From Cohnella cholangitidis (GTDB lineage Bacteria > Bacillota > Bacilli > Paenibacillales > Paenibacillaceae): a stretch of DNA of 64,000 nt. How positions within the stretch are numbered: position 1 is the first letter of the stretch; each line of letters opens with the position of its first letter. Shown here in pieces: positions 26,118 to 35,266 of the stretch. A program made the translations under genes and the position numbers. The notes beneath the pieces are model-generated. The model saw only the letters and a list, made by a program, of their open reading frames with translations, did no database searches and was not told where the DNA came from. The stretch is taken from assembly GCF_014107495.1 (NCBI RefSeq), contig NZ_CP041969.1, positions 1,919,001 to 1,983,000 of the forward strand. The letters are read 5' to 3'.

Positions 26118-26969
26118 TCATGTATTCGCCGCAGTATGCAGCTCCTGAATGAGTTCATCGTGAACGAGTCCGTTGGTAGCGGTTATATTCCGTACCGCGA
26201 GATGATACGGCTGGCCGGCTACGTCCGACAAACGGCCTCCCGCTTCCTCGATCAAGAGCGAACCCGCCGCGATGTCCCATGCGCTCAAGTTGTATTCCCA
26301 GAACCCGCTGAGCCGGCCGGCCGCGACATATGCAAGGTGCAGAGCGGCAGATCCGGCCACCCGCAAATTGCGAACCTTCGGCGCAAGCGCCTGAATGCCC
26401 TTCAAATTCGCAGGAAGCGCTACGTGCTGATCCGCGGGGAATCCCGTGGCGAGCAAGCTATGATTTAACGAACTCTCTTCCGACACTTTCATTTTGCGGC
26501 CGTGCACGTATGCGCCCTTGCCCCTTTCGGCTACGAAGAGCTCGTCCCTCGACGGATCGTATACGACGCCGACAATGACTTGTCCGCGATGCGCCAACGC
26601 GATCGACACGGAATAGAAAGGAAAGCCGTGCACGTAATTCGTCGTCCCGTCCACGGGATCCACGATCCACAAATATTCGGAATCGCTCACTTCCTGCAAC
26701 GCTTTAGCCGATGCCTCGGGGCCGGGCTCCACGCCTTCCTCCCCCAGGAAAGAATGCGTCGGGAAATGCGTGGCGATCAAATTGCGGATCATCCGTTCCG
26801 CGCCCTTGTCCACTTCCGTAACGAGATCGTGCATCGAGTACTTCGTATCCAATTGGGTAATGCTACCCATTTTGCTCTTGATCCATTCTCCGGCTTTGGC
26901 CGCGCAGTTAACGGCTACCGCCGTAAAGCTCTTGCCGCCGATAATGCTGTCCGGCTGGTTGGCGTCCAT
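26118..26969 (-). CDS. Inositol monophosphatase family protein
   Basis: A 283-residue Mg-dependent phosphatase of the IMPase/SuhB/CysQ superfamily. The metal site is visible as the Glu-Glu of FLGEEGVEPG and the motif VDPVDGTTNYVHGFPFYSVS; the second signature is ...YNLSAWDIAAGSLLIEEAGG. The WIVDPVDGTTNYVHGFP sequence favours inositol-1-phosphatase over PAP phosphatase, but with sulfate-binding genes next door a CysQ-like role cannot be dismissed. I chose the ATG at 26969 behind GAGGGATGG; an upstream ATG at 27011 adds a non-conserved tail. The next gene upstream is divergent. Confidence 0.88.
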   Translation of the reverse strand: MDANQPDSIIGGKSFTAVAVNCAAKAGEWIKSKMGSITQLDTKYSMHDLVTEVDKGAERMIRNLIATHFPTHSFLGEEGVEPGPEASAKALQEVSDSEYLWIVDPVDGTTNYVHGFPFYSVSIALAHRGQVIVGVVYDPSRDELFVAERGKGAYVHGRKMKVSEESSLNHSLLATGFPADQHVALPANLKGIQALAPKVRNLRVAGSAALHLAYVAAGRLSGFWEYNLSAWDIAAGSLLIEEAGGRLSDVAGQPYHLAVRNITATNGLVHDELIQELHTAANT

Positions 26970-27212
26970 TATCCATCCCTCTAATCCAAAAGATTCGTTC
27001 ATTAAGAACAAGGTTGTCCTTCTCTATATCATATACGAAAATGCATCGTTGCGGTTGCGATGAATGTACTGGCAGCAATTATATTTCCAACCGCTTGGCT
27101 TTCGCTAAAATATTATCATAATCTTTCCAGTTCGACATTGTATTACATAGTTCAATTGTATAATATGAAGTCATATTGTAATTCTTTCAAAATTAATCCA
27201 ATGGTGATGACG

Positions 27213-27893
27213 ATGGAATGGGATCAAGCATCGCTTAAAGGCATCATTTCTCCTCAAATGTATATCAGCCTCATCCTTGTCGGAATCCGCAAAGACGCAA
27301 CGCCGTTTTGTTTCGAAGAACGATTTTCCCTCGTGAGCATGAATAAGCAAGAGCTGGTCGTATCTTTCGATTATACCGGCGCCAATCCTTTTGATCAGCT
27401 TCAGTCCGTTCATTTCACCGAACTATCCTTTCGTAATCGCGGCGTTCTGTACCATACCATTACCGAATTTATTAGAATCGATTATCGGCAATCTCTATGC
27501 CTCATTACTTTGCGAACGCCGACTCAACTCACCCAACAACAGCATCGCCGTTTCCCGCGAGTGATATTAACCGACAAAATGCCCGCCCAATGCCGAATCG
27601 TCGGACTTAGACAGAAAGTCATCCACCATGGCGCAAGCTTCCCCATACAGATCGTCGAAATATCGGAAGGCGGGTTATCGTTTATTTCCTCCGTCCGTCT
27701 CTTTTACCCTATATACTTGCAATTCCATTTTTCCCTGCCTTCCGGAGCCCGTATTCTGGAACTGAACGGCGAAATCGTTCGAATCAATCCTTTCGGCAAT
27801 GACGCTTACCGCGCAGCCGCCGAATTCCGGGATGTGCCGGAGGATATCCAGTCCTTGCTCGCCGACTATTGCATCGATTGCATGAGCAAATGA
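27213..27893 (+). CDS. PilZ-domain protein, candidate cyclic-di-GMP receptor
   Basis: About 226 residues. The C-terminal half is a PilZ domain: RRFPR (the RxxxR phosphate-gripping motif) near residue 120, EISEGGLSFIS (D/NxSxxG-like, with Glu in the first place), and NGEIVRINPF with YRAAAEF closing the barrel. The N-terminal half resembles the YcgR_N/FlgV-like beta-rich domain. A TATAAT element at 27156-27161 places transcription start after the longest possible start codon, so I favour the ATG at 27213, behind GGTGATG. Followed 40 bases later by an unknown gene, Wzz and a BY-kinase, it probably links c-di-GMP to exopolysaccharide. Confidence 0.8.
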   Translation: MEWDQASLKGIISPQMYISLILVGIRKDATPFCFEERFSLVSMNKQELVVSFDYTGANPFDQLQSVHFTELSFRNRGVLYHTITEFIRIDYRQSLCLITLRTPTQLTQQQHRRFPRVILTDKMPAQCRIVGLRQKVIHHGASFPIQIVEISEGGLSFISSVRLFYPIYLQFHFSLPSGARILELNGEIVRINPFGNDAYRAAAEFRDVPEDIQSLLADYCIDCMSK

Positions 27894-27933
27894 ACGCACG
27901 TTCCAATTCCTTTATGAGGTGAGACAAAAGGCA

Positions 27934-28851
27934 ATGTGGACTTTCTCCTCTAAACGAATGCTGAATGCATATGGCGAGAAGCGACTGTACGTCACCGATC
28001 TTGATTATGACGGCAAAGGGCATCCAAATAAGATTTATATATTCCTCGCCGAATACGGCACGGAAATCGAAATCGCCATTGCAAAGATTCGTTTACTAAA
28101 GCGTTCCCGCGAGTCCGAGCTGTACAAAGCGGTGCAATCGGACGGACAAACCTTTCTTCTTCGAACGGATCTGCGAAGAGGCAATCATTTTGCTTATTGT
28201 TTGCACGATACGTACAAGCATTGGATAGATGTTCACCTTCATGGTCGATCGAACAATCCTTCAACCGATTCTTTGCCGGTTGTTTCCCAATCCGTCCCTT
28301 TACTCCCGATTATGCAGATGAAGCGCAAGATCTTGCTTATCGATACGGAAATGATTCCAAAATCTTATTTGCATTTTAAACATTGGCTGAGGGACAACGA
28401 GATCGTACTTAACCCCTATTATCGTGAATGGTTGGATTCCCGTGTCGGCGATCCCTCCCTGCAGGCGGACATCCATCGCGAATTGAATAGCATTGCCGAA
28501 CATTTTCCGCACAAGCTCGTGTCGGATCAGTACGTCGATTTGGAGTCCAGCCGCTACCATCAACGAAATCTATCCGACGAGAGGGAATATTTGTTAACGC
28601 TTGCGCAACAGCTTCAAGTTACGGCGTCGCAGATCGTATTCCTGACGCAAGACGAAGAGTGGACATTAGCCATTCAGGCGCAAGGCTATCAGTCCGTCGA
28701 TCTCGGCGCGGCTTCGCCGGAAACATCGACTTCGCCGCGCGCTTCCGATCCCATTCAAGAAACGATTGGGCAACAGAGCTTGGAGCAGCAAACGGCGGAT
28801 CGACAAACCGTGCTCCCTCCGCGCTCTCAGCGGCATAAAGGGTTACGATAA
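27934..28851 (+). CDS. Unknown cytoplasmic protein in the exopolysaccharide locus
   Basis: A 305-residue soluble protein that I do not recognise. It begins MWTFSSKRMLNAYGEKRLYV behind GAGGTGA. The first ~95 residues look beta-rich (KIYIFLAEYGTEIEIAIAKI). The middle carries a hydrophobic strand then Asp, KILLIDTEMIPKSYLHFKHWL, and a later QIVFLTQDEEWTLAIQAQGYQ stretch that resembles a Rossmann or PIN/NYN-like core (acidic residue after a beta strand at each end). The tail from ~260 is low-complexity, rich in Gln, Thr and Ser. It sits 16 bases before wzz in the same operon. A nuclease-like or regulatory role would be a guess. Confidence 0.7.
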   Translation: MWTFSSKRMLNAYGEKRLYVTDLDYDGKGHPNKIYIFLAEYGTEIEIAIAKIRLLKRSRESELYKAVQSDGQTFLLRTDLRRGNHFAYCLHDTYKHWIDVHLHGRSNNPSTDSLPVVSQSVPLLPIMQMKRKILLIDTEMIPKSYLHFKHWLRDNEIVLNPYYREWLDSRVGDPSLQADIHRELNSIAEHFPHKLVSDQYVDLESSRYHQRNLSDEREYLLTLAQQLQVTASQIVFLTQDEEWTLAIQAQGYQSVDLGAASPETSTSPRASDPIQETIGQQSLEQQTADRQTVLPPRSQRHKGLR

Positions 28852-28867
28852 GATGGAGGATGGCTTG

Positions 28868-29569
28868 ATGCGACTGATGTCCGCGAAAGATTGGTTACAG
28901 GTTTTCAAAAAAAGATGGCGCTTGCTCCTGCTATTCCCCCTGCTATTCGCAGCGATAGCTGCCTATTTGAGCTATTACGTAACTTCTCCGATCTATACCA
29001 ATACGTGCACCTTGCTCGTCAACGAGCAGAATCGGCCGAATAGTTCGACTCTAAGCGTCGAGGAAGTCACGCTGTACGAGAAATTGATGGGAACTTACAA
29101 GGACGTCATCATGAGCAACCGAATCCTTCATCCCGTGGCGGAAGCTTACGGAAACGGAATCACTCCGGGCAACATCGGTCAAATCGTCAAAGTGTCTACC
29201 AAGGTCAATTCGCAAGTCATTTCTATCTCCGTTACCCATGCGAACCACAAGATCGCAACGGATATCGCGAACAAAGTCGCCGATCAATTCAAGAATAATC
29301 TTCCGAGCATCATGACCGTGAATAACGTGCAAATTCTAGATTATGCGGCCTATCAGGATCATCCCGTCCCCGTTAAGCCGAACAAGAAACTGAACATAGC
29401 GCTTGGCTTGTTTCTTGGGGTTGGCCTGTCCGCTTCCATTATCGTAATGCTGCAATTATTCGATACTCGCATTCGGAACGAGAACGATCTATACGACATT
29501 CTCCATTATCCCCTGCTCGGTTCGGTCCCAAGCTTCGAGCATGCCAAGCGAAAAACATTCTATCATTAA
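28868..29569 (+). CDS. Wzz/YveK-type polysaccharide chain-length and kinase-activator protein
   Basis: A 233-residue membrane protein with two transmembrane helices (residues ~18-40, LLLLFPLLFAAIAAYLSYYV, and ~175-197, NIALGLFLGVGLSASIIVML) around an extracellular coiled region, the Wzz fold. The PVPVKPNKKLNIALG proline-rich motif before helix 2 is characteristic. In Firmicutes such proteins (CapA, EpsA/YveK) bind and activate a separate tyrosine kinase and set chain length of exported polysaccharide. The ATG at 28868 follows GGAGGA. The kinase gene starts 21 bases downstream. Confidence 0.92.
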   Translation: MRLMSAKDWLQVFKKRWRLLLLFPLLFAAIAAYLSYYVTSPIYTNTCTLLVNEQNRPNSSTLSVEEVTLYEKLMGTYKDVIMSNRILHPVAEAYGNGITPGNIGQIVKVSTKVNSQVISISVTHANHKIATDIANKVADQFKNNLPSIMTVNNVQILDYAAYQDHPVPVKPNKKLNIALGLFLGVGLSASIIVMLQLFDTRIRNENDLYDILHYPLLGSVPSFEHAKRKTFYH

Positions 29570-29590
29570 ATACGTGGAGGGACCGTCGCG

Positions 29591-30238
29591 ATGGCCGGAA
29601 AACGCAAAGAAACCTATTTGTTAACCAAACAGGAACCTCATTCTATCGTATCGGAAGCCTACCGTACCATACGCGCCTCTTTGAAATACGGGACCGCGGA
29701 GCAGGGACGGAAAACGATACTGTTCAGCAGCCCCTCGGCAGGCGAAGGCAAAACGACCGCGGTCGCTAATCTCGGTTATTTGTTCGCGCAGGATGGCATG
29801 AGGACGTTATTGATCGACGGGGATCTTAGGCGTCCGAATCTGCACCATATTTTCCGGTTGCCGAACCGTGCCGGGTTAAGCTCGTATCTGTCCGGATACA
29901 GCTCGATCAACGAGATTATCCAACCGACCGAACTAACCAACGTAGAGCTTATCCCGGCAGGCCCAATACAGCCCAACCCATCGGAATTGCTAGGAAACTA
30001 TCGCATTTCGGAATTACTGAAATACGCCAAGGAAACTTACGATCTGATCCTCATTGACGCGGCCCCGCTTCTCGTCGTGTCGGACCCGGCCGTACTCGCT
30101 AGAGCGGTCGACGGAGTCGTCGTTATGATTCGGGCCCTTAGAACGAATCGGGAGGATATCGTCAAATCTCAAAAGCTGCTTGAGCCGTTCAAGGATAAAG
30201 TGCTCGGATTTATTTTGAATGAGAGAACGGGTACTTAA
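29591..30238 (+). CDS. Bacterial tyrosine kinase (BY-kinase), CapB/EpsB type
   Basis: A 215-residue cytoplasmic kinase. Walker A is SSPSAGEGKTT, Walker A' is TLLIDGDLRRPNLH and Walker B is YDLILIDAAPLL, the three motifs of BY-kinases. SEAYRTIRASLKY is the usual helix that packs against a neighbour in the ring. The C-terminus lacks the tyrosine cluster normally phosphorylated, ending NERTGT, so either the cluster is lost or the protein is slightly truncated. It overlaps the convergent glycosyltransferase gene by 29 bases. It works with the Wzz protein upstream. Confidence 0.9.
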   Translation: MAGKRKETYLLTKQEPHSIVSEAYRTIRASLKYGTAEQGRKTILFSSPSAGEGKTTAVANLGYLFAQDGMRTLLIDGDLRRPNLHHIFRLPNRAGLSSYLSGYSSINEIIQPTELTNVELIPAGPIQPNPSELLGNYRISELLKYAKETYDLILIDAAPLLVVSDPAVLARAVDGVVVMIRALRTNREDIVKSQKLLEPFKDKVLGFILNERTGT

Positions 30239-31406
30239 AAGATGACTTTGCGCGGGGTTCGTGGTGCGGGACAATCTCGGAGTAAATATCTAGCTGTCGT
30301 TCTACGATATCTCGAATGTCATAATGCTCGACCGCCAGCTTCCTGCCCTCTAACCCGAAGGATTCGCGAAGAGAATTTTCTTGAAGCAGCTCGTCCAATC
30401 GATTGCTTAACGTAGCCGAGTCCTTTACAGGAACAAGGAAACCGCTTTGTCCATGCCTGACCTCTTCCCGGCAGCCTCTTATATCCGTCGCCACGACGGG
30501 TTTGGCCATTGCCATGGCCTCCAAGATGGAGAGCGGCATTCCTTCCCTATGGGAGGGAAGAACGAATATATCGCTCAGCGCGAGCAGTGCCGGAATATCC
30601 GTGCGAAATCCGAGAAACAAAACATCTTCATGATAGAGATCGGGCAGCATCCCAAGCAACGTACGATCGCGCTCGCTGTTATGATTCTCTCCGACAAGCA
30701 TAAGTTTGGCATTCGGATGATTCGCTTTCAAAGCATGGAACGCCTCTATCAACTCCAGTATGCCCTTCTCCCTTACGAGTCTGCCCACGTATACGATGAT
30801 TTTGTCGTTTTCCGATATCCCGAGTTCGCACTTCATCCGGGCGATGGTCTCTTTGGAAACCGATTCGGGGTTATATTTTGTCGCTAGCTCGACGCCGTTG
30901 CTGACATGGAATAAAGCTTCCCTCTTTTTGAACTTCGTTTTCAAACATAACTCGTAATCTTCTCGGCTGACAAGAAATAACCGATCTACGCAAAGTCGGG
31001 TCAGCCATTTCTCGATCTGATAGAAAACCCGGTACTTCATAGGCTTCATATGCTCATGAAAATAAAAACCGTGGGAGGTGTAAATAATCGTCTTGCAACC
31101 TGCCAGCTTAGCGGCTACCCTTCCGAGCATGGAGGCAATCGGATTGTGCACATGAACGATATCGTACTTTTCCTTGCGTATTAACCGATAAAGCTCTTTA
31201 ACGGTGTTCAAATTCGACGGAGCGGTCAGCTTTCGTATGACCGGCGTACGCACCATCCGAATTCCCGTTTCGTTCAGAGCCGCGAATAAGCCTGTATCCG
31301 TGCAAGCGCAATGAACCTCGTGCCCGTTGTCCATGAGGCTTTCCAACAGAGGTCGAATGGAACTGACGAACGAATCTAACCCGCATACGTGCAAGATCTT
31401 GGCTAT
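30210..31406 (-). CDS. Glycosyltransferase family 4 protein with uncertain start codon
   Basis: About 398 residues with the GT-B fold: IVHVHNPIASMLGRVAAKLAG and TSHGFYFHEHMKPMKY in the acceptor lobe, and KIIVYVGRLVREKGILELIEAF with IFVLPSHREGMPLSILEAMA in the nucleotide-sugar lobe (the EX7E-type site). The start is unusual: TGAGGAGGAATTCGTAATAGCC places a good ribosome binding site eight bases before ATA, and no ATG, GTG or TTG occurs there; the natural product would begin AKILHVCGLDSF. ATG changed to ATA, or a true non-standard start, are both possible. Its ribosome binding site overlaps the previous gene's stop, so translation is probably coupled. It is the last gene of the minus-strand operon. 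Confidence 0.85.
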   Translation of the reverse strand: MAKILHVCGLDSFVSSIRPLLESLMDNGHEVHCACTDTGLFAALNETGIRMVRTPVIRKLTAPSNLNTVKELYRLIRKEKYDIVHVHNPIASMLGRVAAKLAGCKTIIYTSHGFYFHEHMKPMKYRVFYQIEKWLTRLCVDRLFLVSREDYELCLKTKFKKREALFHVSNGVELATKYNPESVSKETIARMKCELGISENDKIIVYVGRLVREKGILELIEAFHALKANHPNAKLMLVGENHNSERDRTLLGMLPDLYHEDVLFLGFRTDIPALLALSDIFVLPSHREGMPLSILEAMAMAKPVVATDIRGCREEVRHGQSGFLVPVKDSATLSNRLDELLQENSLRESFGLEGRKLAVEHYDIRDIVERQLDIYSEIVPHHEPRAKSSFKYPFSHSK

Positions 31407-31419
31407 TACGAATTCCTCC

Positions 31420-32643
31420 TCAGGCGAATGGTTCGTCGTTCCCCAACCTGTTAGCCGCATAATCCTTAAATTCGGCAAGAAAACCAATCCATTGGGCGGA
31501 AAGCCGTTGCTCCGTATACTCCCTTGCCTTCGTTAAATCCGCGAAACCGGCGTTTTTACGTTCTTCCTCATCCCGAATAAGCCCCTTTATCCGAACGGCT
31601 AACGCAAGATCATCCTTGGGCTCTATCATTCTTTCGGGAGGAAGCAGCTCCGGAATGCCTCCCACTCGGGAGGCCAGGCAAGGAACTCCTCTGCTCATCG
31701 CCTCTAGCAAACCTCTCGGCAACCCCTCGGTCAAGCTTGGCTGTATGTATAAATCCAATCCGTCAAGCCAATCCCTAACCGGCTTTCCAGAAGGGACGAC
31801 TCCCAAGAAACTGACCCGGTCCTCTACCCCAAGCTCTTGCGCCAATTGCCTCCAGGGCTCCGGATTACCGCCTCCGAGTATGGATAGCTCTACATGGCGG
31901 TAGTCGGAGAGCCGCGCGAGCGCTCTGAAGGCGGTGTCCAATCCTTTGTATCGGGTTGCCAGCGTTCCGATCAATCCGATCTTAAACGATCCCTTCGAGG
32001 TTCCTTGGGGGAGCGAACGCAAGTCGAACCGCTCGTCCGTTATCGGATCGAGGGAGGCGTCCGAACAACCCAAAGTTCTCCCATCCGTCGGGTAATCCGA
32101 TTGCAGGTAGTGCTGCGTTACGTATGAGACATGCGAGGCTATGCGGCATAACTTTCGTATACGGTAACGGTTCCATGGAGCATATCCTTTGCCGTACCAG
32201 GAGCCGTTGTACCACATCGAATCGAAGGGATGTCCTACCAGCTCGATCATCCAAGGCTTATTCATCTCTATCGCGGTCTGTATGCCCATAATCCCGATCT
32301 CGCTTGGCAACCGCGCAATGAGTACGCAATCTCCTTGCAACGCTTCCCGGAATTCCCGTTTACACCATTCCCTAAGCGTAATGTAATGCCAAGGACGGCT
32401 CATTCTGTCCAACGGCCTTACCTTCATGTCCGGACCTTCCACCTGCAAACGTTGAGTAACCGCGCCATGCAGACCGGTCGAGGCCGACTGCGTTTCCGAT
32501 CGGATTCTTGTCACCAATTCCATGCTCCGGAACACGGAAGCGTACCTGTTTCTCCAGAACTCGTAATGAAAGCTTTCGTGATGATACCGACCGGTGGACT
32601 CCTCTTTTCCTAGAACCACATCGTATGCGTATACTAATTTCAA
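31420..32643 (-). CDS. Glycosyltransferase family 4 protein
   Basis: A 407-residue GT-B enzyme of the exopolysaccharide operon. Recognisable parts are DCVLIARLPSEIGIMGIQTA and PWMIELVGHPFDSMWYNGSW in the acceptor lobe; FKIGLIGTLATRYKGLDTAFRA, ELSILGGGNPE and LYIQPSLTEGLPRGLLEAMS, with the Glu-X7-Glu-like pair, in the donor lobe. The Trp-rich insertion around 130-145 is not common and may bear on acceptor choice. Donor sugar cannot be predicted. It begins 8 bases downstream of the polymerase gene's stop. Confidence 0.88.
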   Translation of the reverse strand: MKLVYAYDVVLGKEESTGRYHHESFHYEFWRNRYASVFRSMELVTRIRSETQSASTGLHGAVTQRLQVEGPDMKVRPLDRMSRPWHYITLREWCKREFREALQGDCVLIARLPSEIGIMGIQTAIEMNKPWMIELVGHPFDSMWYNGSWYGKGYAPWNRYRIRKLCRIASHVSYVTQHYLQSDYPTDGRTLGCSDASLDPITDERFDLRSLPQGTSKGSFKIGLIGTLATRYKGLDTAFRALARLSDYRHVELSILGGGNPEPWRQLAQELGVEDRVSFLGVVPSGKPVRDWLDGLDLYIQPSLTEGLPRGLLEAMSRGVPCLASRVGGIPELLPPERMIEPKDDLALAVRIKGLIRDEEERKNAGFADLTKAREYTEQRLSAQWIGFLAEFKDYAANRLGNDEPFA

Positions 32644-32651
32644 GACGGCTG

Positions 32652-34124
32652 CTAACCTCCCGGTTCTTTAGGCGAGTAAGACCTCGTAAACGCTTTTGCG
32701 ATAAATACCCCGAAATAGGGCAAAAGCGAATACCATACTAAAGGACGCACGATCGAAGCCGTTTCGCCCCGCGCAATAATGAGGAAGAAGGATAAGAAAC
32801 AAGCTAGCATCGCGAATTTGGCCGCATCGTTCCCCTCCTCCACCTTCCGAGAAAAGCGGGCAAAGCCATATCCGAACGCGCCGATAAGCAACGCCCCGAA
32901 CCATCCGAAATTAAAATAGCTCTCCGCTATAAAAGAAAATCCGTAACCGCCGCCGATGCTTGCATACCCCGGATCGATCTGCCATCCTAACCAATCCGCG
33001 GCAAGCCCATGGGCGACGGAAGGGTGCAAATCCCAGAACAGATTAGGAACGATCGTCAACAGAGCGTACATATAACCTTGCCCCATATCGTATTCGCGGA
33101 CTAGAGGAATCAAGTCCATCGTATGAGCTACCGTCAGCATGGAATTGCCGACTTCGCTCATGATCGCTACCGCCGGATTGTCTAACATGAGCAGATCGTT
33201 AACGAGATCAAGCGAGCCCATATTCCGGGTTCTCAGAACGGCAATCGCCGGGAAGACGATAAAGAAAATAAAGCTCCCGAAGAGGACGATCCATAGACGG
33301 GGCAACCGCATAACGAGCCGATCGTACAGCCACGCGTATGCGATGAAAGGCATGATCGCTCCCGAGCGTAATCCTAGAACCAGCATGATGAACGTATACG
33401 CGACTACGATGAAGAACGATATCGCGATCCCCGAACGGCTTCGGCGGCTTCCTGCGAGAATGAAAAGCGCGGCGGGAATTAATAATTTGCTTAGCAGAAA
33501 CGGAATCGCCCCGAATCCAGTCGGATCATCGTTGCCGTATAGCGCAAGGACGTTCCCGTTCATGACTTTGACGATAGCATCCTTTAGCAGAAACGCCGTG
33601 GGAACGAACGCGATCGATAACATGCTCCATCCCACAATCCGAATGGCACGATCGTCCGTATCCGTCTTCCGCACGGAGTCGGTTGAATGGAGCGGCAACT
33701 GTCCCGACCGATCGGATCGGACTATGCTCAGCAGGGCTCCCAGGTGCATGATCGACATGCAGATGAGAACGAACAAGATCGTGCGCATTAAGGCGTCGGG
33801 GGAAAACTGGTTATCCAATATTCCGTTGCGGTTCATACGGAACACTTCCAGCAATAGCTGGCCTCCGTTAAACAACGCAGCCGCGATCAGAAACAAGAAA
33901 TAGGGAGAGAGAAGCCGGCCCCCGACCGCCTTCCATGAGAGCAATGACCAGACGATAAGGCAAAGGTAAAGGCAACAAGCCGGATAGATAAGCGGGGCGG
34001 AGTCGTAATTCATATACAGCCATAAGAGAATAAATACGGCATGGCAGAATCCGATGTGGATCAAGAGACTCCATCGCGAAAGCCATAAAGTATCCCGATT
34101 ATCGTACAGCGCTGGAGCTTGCAT
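32652..34124 (-). CDS. O-antigen/exopolysaccharide polymerase, Wzy-like
   Basis: A 490-residue integral membrane protein with 11 to 12 hydrophobic segments and a large outer loop (about 340-420, DLIPLVREYDMGQGYMYALL and SVAHGLAADWLGWQIDPGYAS) that fits the oligosaccharide repeat-unit polymerase architecture. NFGWFGALLIGAFGYGFARF near the C-terminus is typical of these proteins. Sequence conservation in the class is very low, so the call rests on topology, the outer loop and context between glycosyltransferases and a flippase. It overlaps the upstream glycosyltransferase gene by 26 bases. Confidence 0.78.
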   Translation of the reverse strand: MQAPALYDNRDTLWLSRWSLLIHIGFCHAVFILLWLYMNYDSAPLIYPACCLYLCLIVWSLLSWKAVGGRLLSPYFLFLIAAALFNGGQLLLEVFRMNRNGILDNQFSPDALMRTILFVLICMSIMHLGALLSIVRSDRSGQLPLHSTDSVRKTDTDDRAIRIVGWSMLSIAFVPTAFLLKDAIVKVMNGNVLALYGNDDPTGFGAIPFLLSKLLIPAALFILAGSRRSRSGIAISFFIVVAYTFIMLVLGLRSGAIMPFIAYAWLYDRLVMRLPRLWIVLFGSFIFFIVFPAIAVLRTRNMGSLDLVNDLLMLDNPAVAIMSEVGNSMLTVAHTMDLIPLVREYDMGQGYMYALLTIVPNLFWDLHPSVAHGLAADWLGWQIDPGYASIGGGYGFSFIAESYFNFGWFGALLIGAFGYGFARFSRKVEEGNDAAKFAMLACFLSFFLIIARGETASIVRPLVWYSLLPYFGVFIAKAFTRSYSPKEPGG

Positions 34125-35235
34125 ACAATTCCCTCAATTTCTCCGTTGAATCTTGGATATCGAACCCTTTCGTTCTAAGGCTTCGGTATCGGATTTCGGC
34201 TTCCGGAACCGGCTGGCTAAGCCCTCTAACAATCGCTTCCAACCAAATTTCCGTATTCTTGCCCAAGTCCAACCGTTCCATCGTGCCTAATCCCATATCC
34301 GCTTCTTCAGGTATCCCGCTAGAGCAGACTATGGGAACTCCCGCGGCTTGCGCTTCGATGAGCACGAGCCCCAATCCTTCGAATAACGAAGGCAGAAGAA
34401 CGAGATCGAGAGCGTTCAGTATGTCAGAAATGTGCTCCGTAGCTCCGTAAAACGTGACGCTGTCCGCGATTCCTAGCTCCGAGGCCAGATTCTCCGTTTG
34501 CGAGCGCAACGGACCGTCCCCGACGAGCAATAAATGAAGCGAGGGGTTACGCCGTCTGGCCTCGTGAAAGATGCGCAGGGTAAACCTATGATTCTTAACC
34601 GGATCGAAGCGTCCGATCTGCCCGATCAACTGACGGTCGTTGGGGAGTGCCAAATGCCTGCGTATCTCCTGCTTCGCCATAGACTTCTCGATAAAGCTAG
34701 GCAAATCTATGCCGTTGGCAACGACTTGATCTCTAGGATCGCGAGGAACCTGCCGACCGAAAAGCGATTCGCAAGCGGATAACGAACAGCCTAATCTGGA
34801 CGTTGCATGCTTACCGATCAACCTTCTCATCCATCCTCGGTACGCTTTCCGGAGAAACGACTCCCTTCTTTCCTCGTTCGTTGTATGACTATGCGAGATG
34901 CGTATGGGCACGCCGCATTGGTCGGCTATTCGAAGTACGAAGCCGCTAAAATAATGAACGTGGCTATGTACGGCTTCGAAAGGGCCTTGCATGACCATAA
35001 CTCTTCTTAAATCGCCTAGATGGGAAATAAGAGATTTCGGATCGGAGACGATGAACAGACGGCCGCCTAATTTTCTTATTTCGTCATCGTAGTGCCCCGG
35101 ATCCGAACAATGTACGACGAAGTCGAACTGGATCCGTTTGCGATCCATCTGGCGATAGACATTCATGATAAACGTCTCCGCTCCGCCGCGATCCATCTTT
35201 TTGAATACATGCAACACCCTTATCGCGTCACGCAT
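34099..35235 (-). CDS. Glycosyltransferase family 4 protein, EpsF-like
   Basis: A 378-residue GT-B glycosyltransferase. The N-terminus RVLHVFKKMDRGGAETFIMN is the signature of the EpsF/CapM-like group, followed by AVHSHVHYFSGFVLRIADQC and ISHSHTTNEERRES. The donor lobe has LIGQIGRFDPVKNHRFTLRI and LVLLPSLFEGLGLVLIEAQA. I chose the ATG at 35235, about ten bases after AAAGGGGG; a TTG at 35244 in the same frame is also possible. It lies between the flippase and polymerase genes and probably adds one sugar of the repeat unit. The end of the coding sequence overlaps the polymerase start. Confidence 0.88.
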   Translation of the reverse strand: MRDAIRVLHVFKKMDRGGAETFIMNVYRQMDRKRIQFDFVVHCSDPGHYDDEIRKLGGRLFIVSDPKSLISHLGDLRRVMVMQGPFEAVHSHVHYFSGFVLRIADQCGVPIRISHSHTTNEERRESFLRKAYRGWMRRLIGKHATSRLGCSLSACESLFGRQVPRDPRDQVVANGIDLPSFIEKSMAKQEIRRHLALPNDRQLIGQIGRFDPVKNHRFTLRIFHEARRRNPSLHLLLVGDGPLRSQTENLASELGIADSVTFYGATEHISDILNALDLVLLPSLFEGLGLVLIEAQAAGVPIVCSSGIPEEADMGLGTMERLDLGKNTEIWLEAIVRGLSQPVPEAEIRYRSLRTKGFDIQDSTEKLRELYASSSAVR

Positions 35236-35266
35236 AACCGCCAAGCCCCCTTTGCCATATGCATCG

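Noticed and set aside
33139..33903. A 254-codon open frame antisense to the Wzy-like gene (and similar ones at 14159-15052 and 22265-22900)
   Set aside because: Shadow frames of well-supported genes; composition (many Arg, Thr, Ser) is typical of antisense reading.
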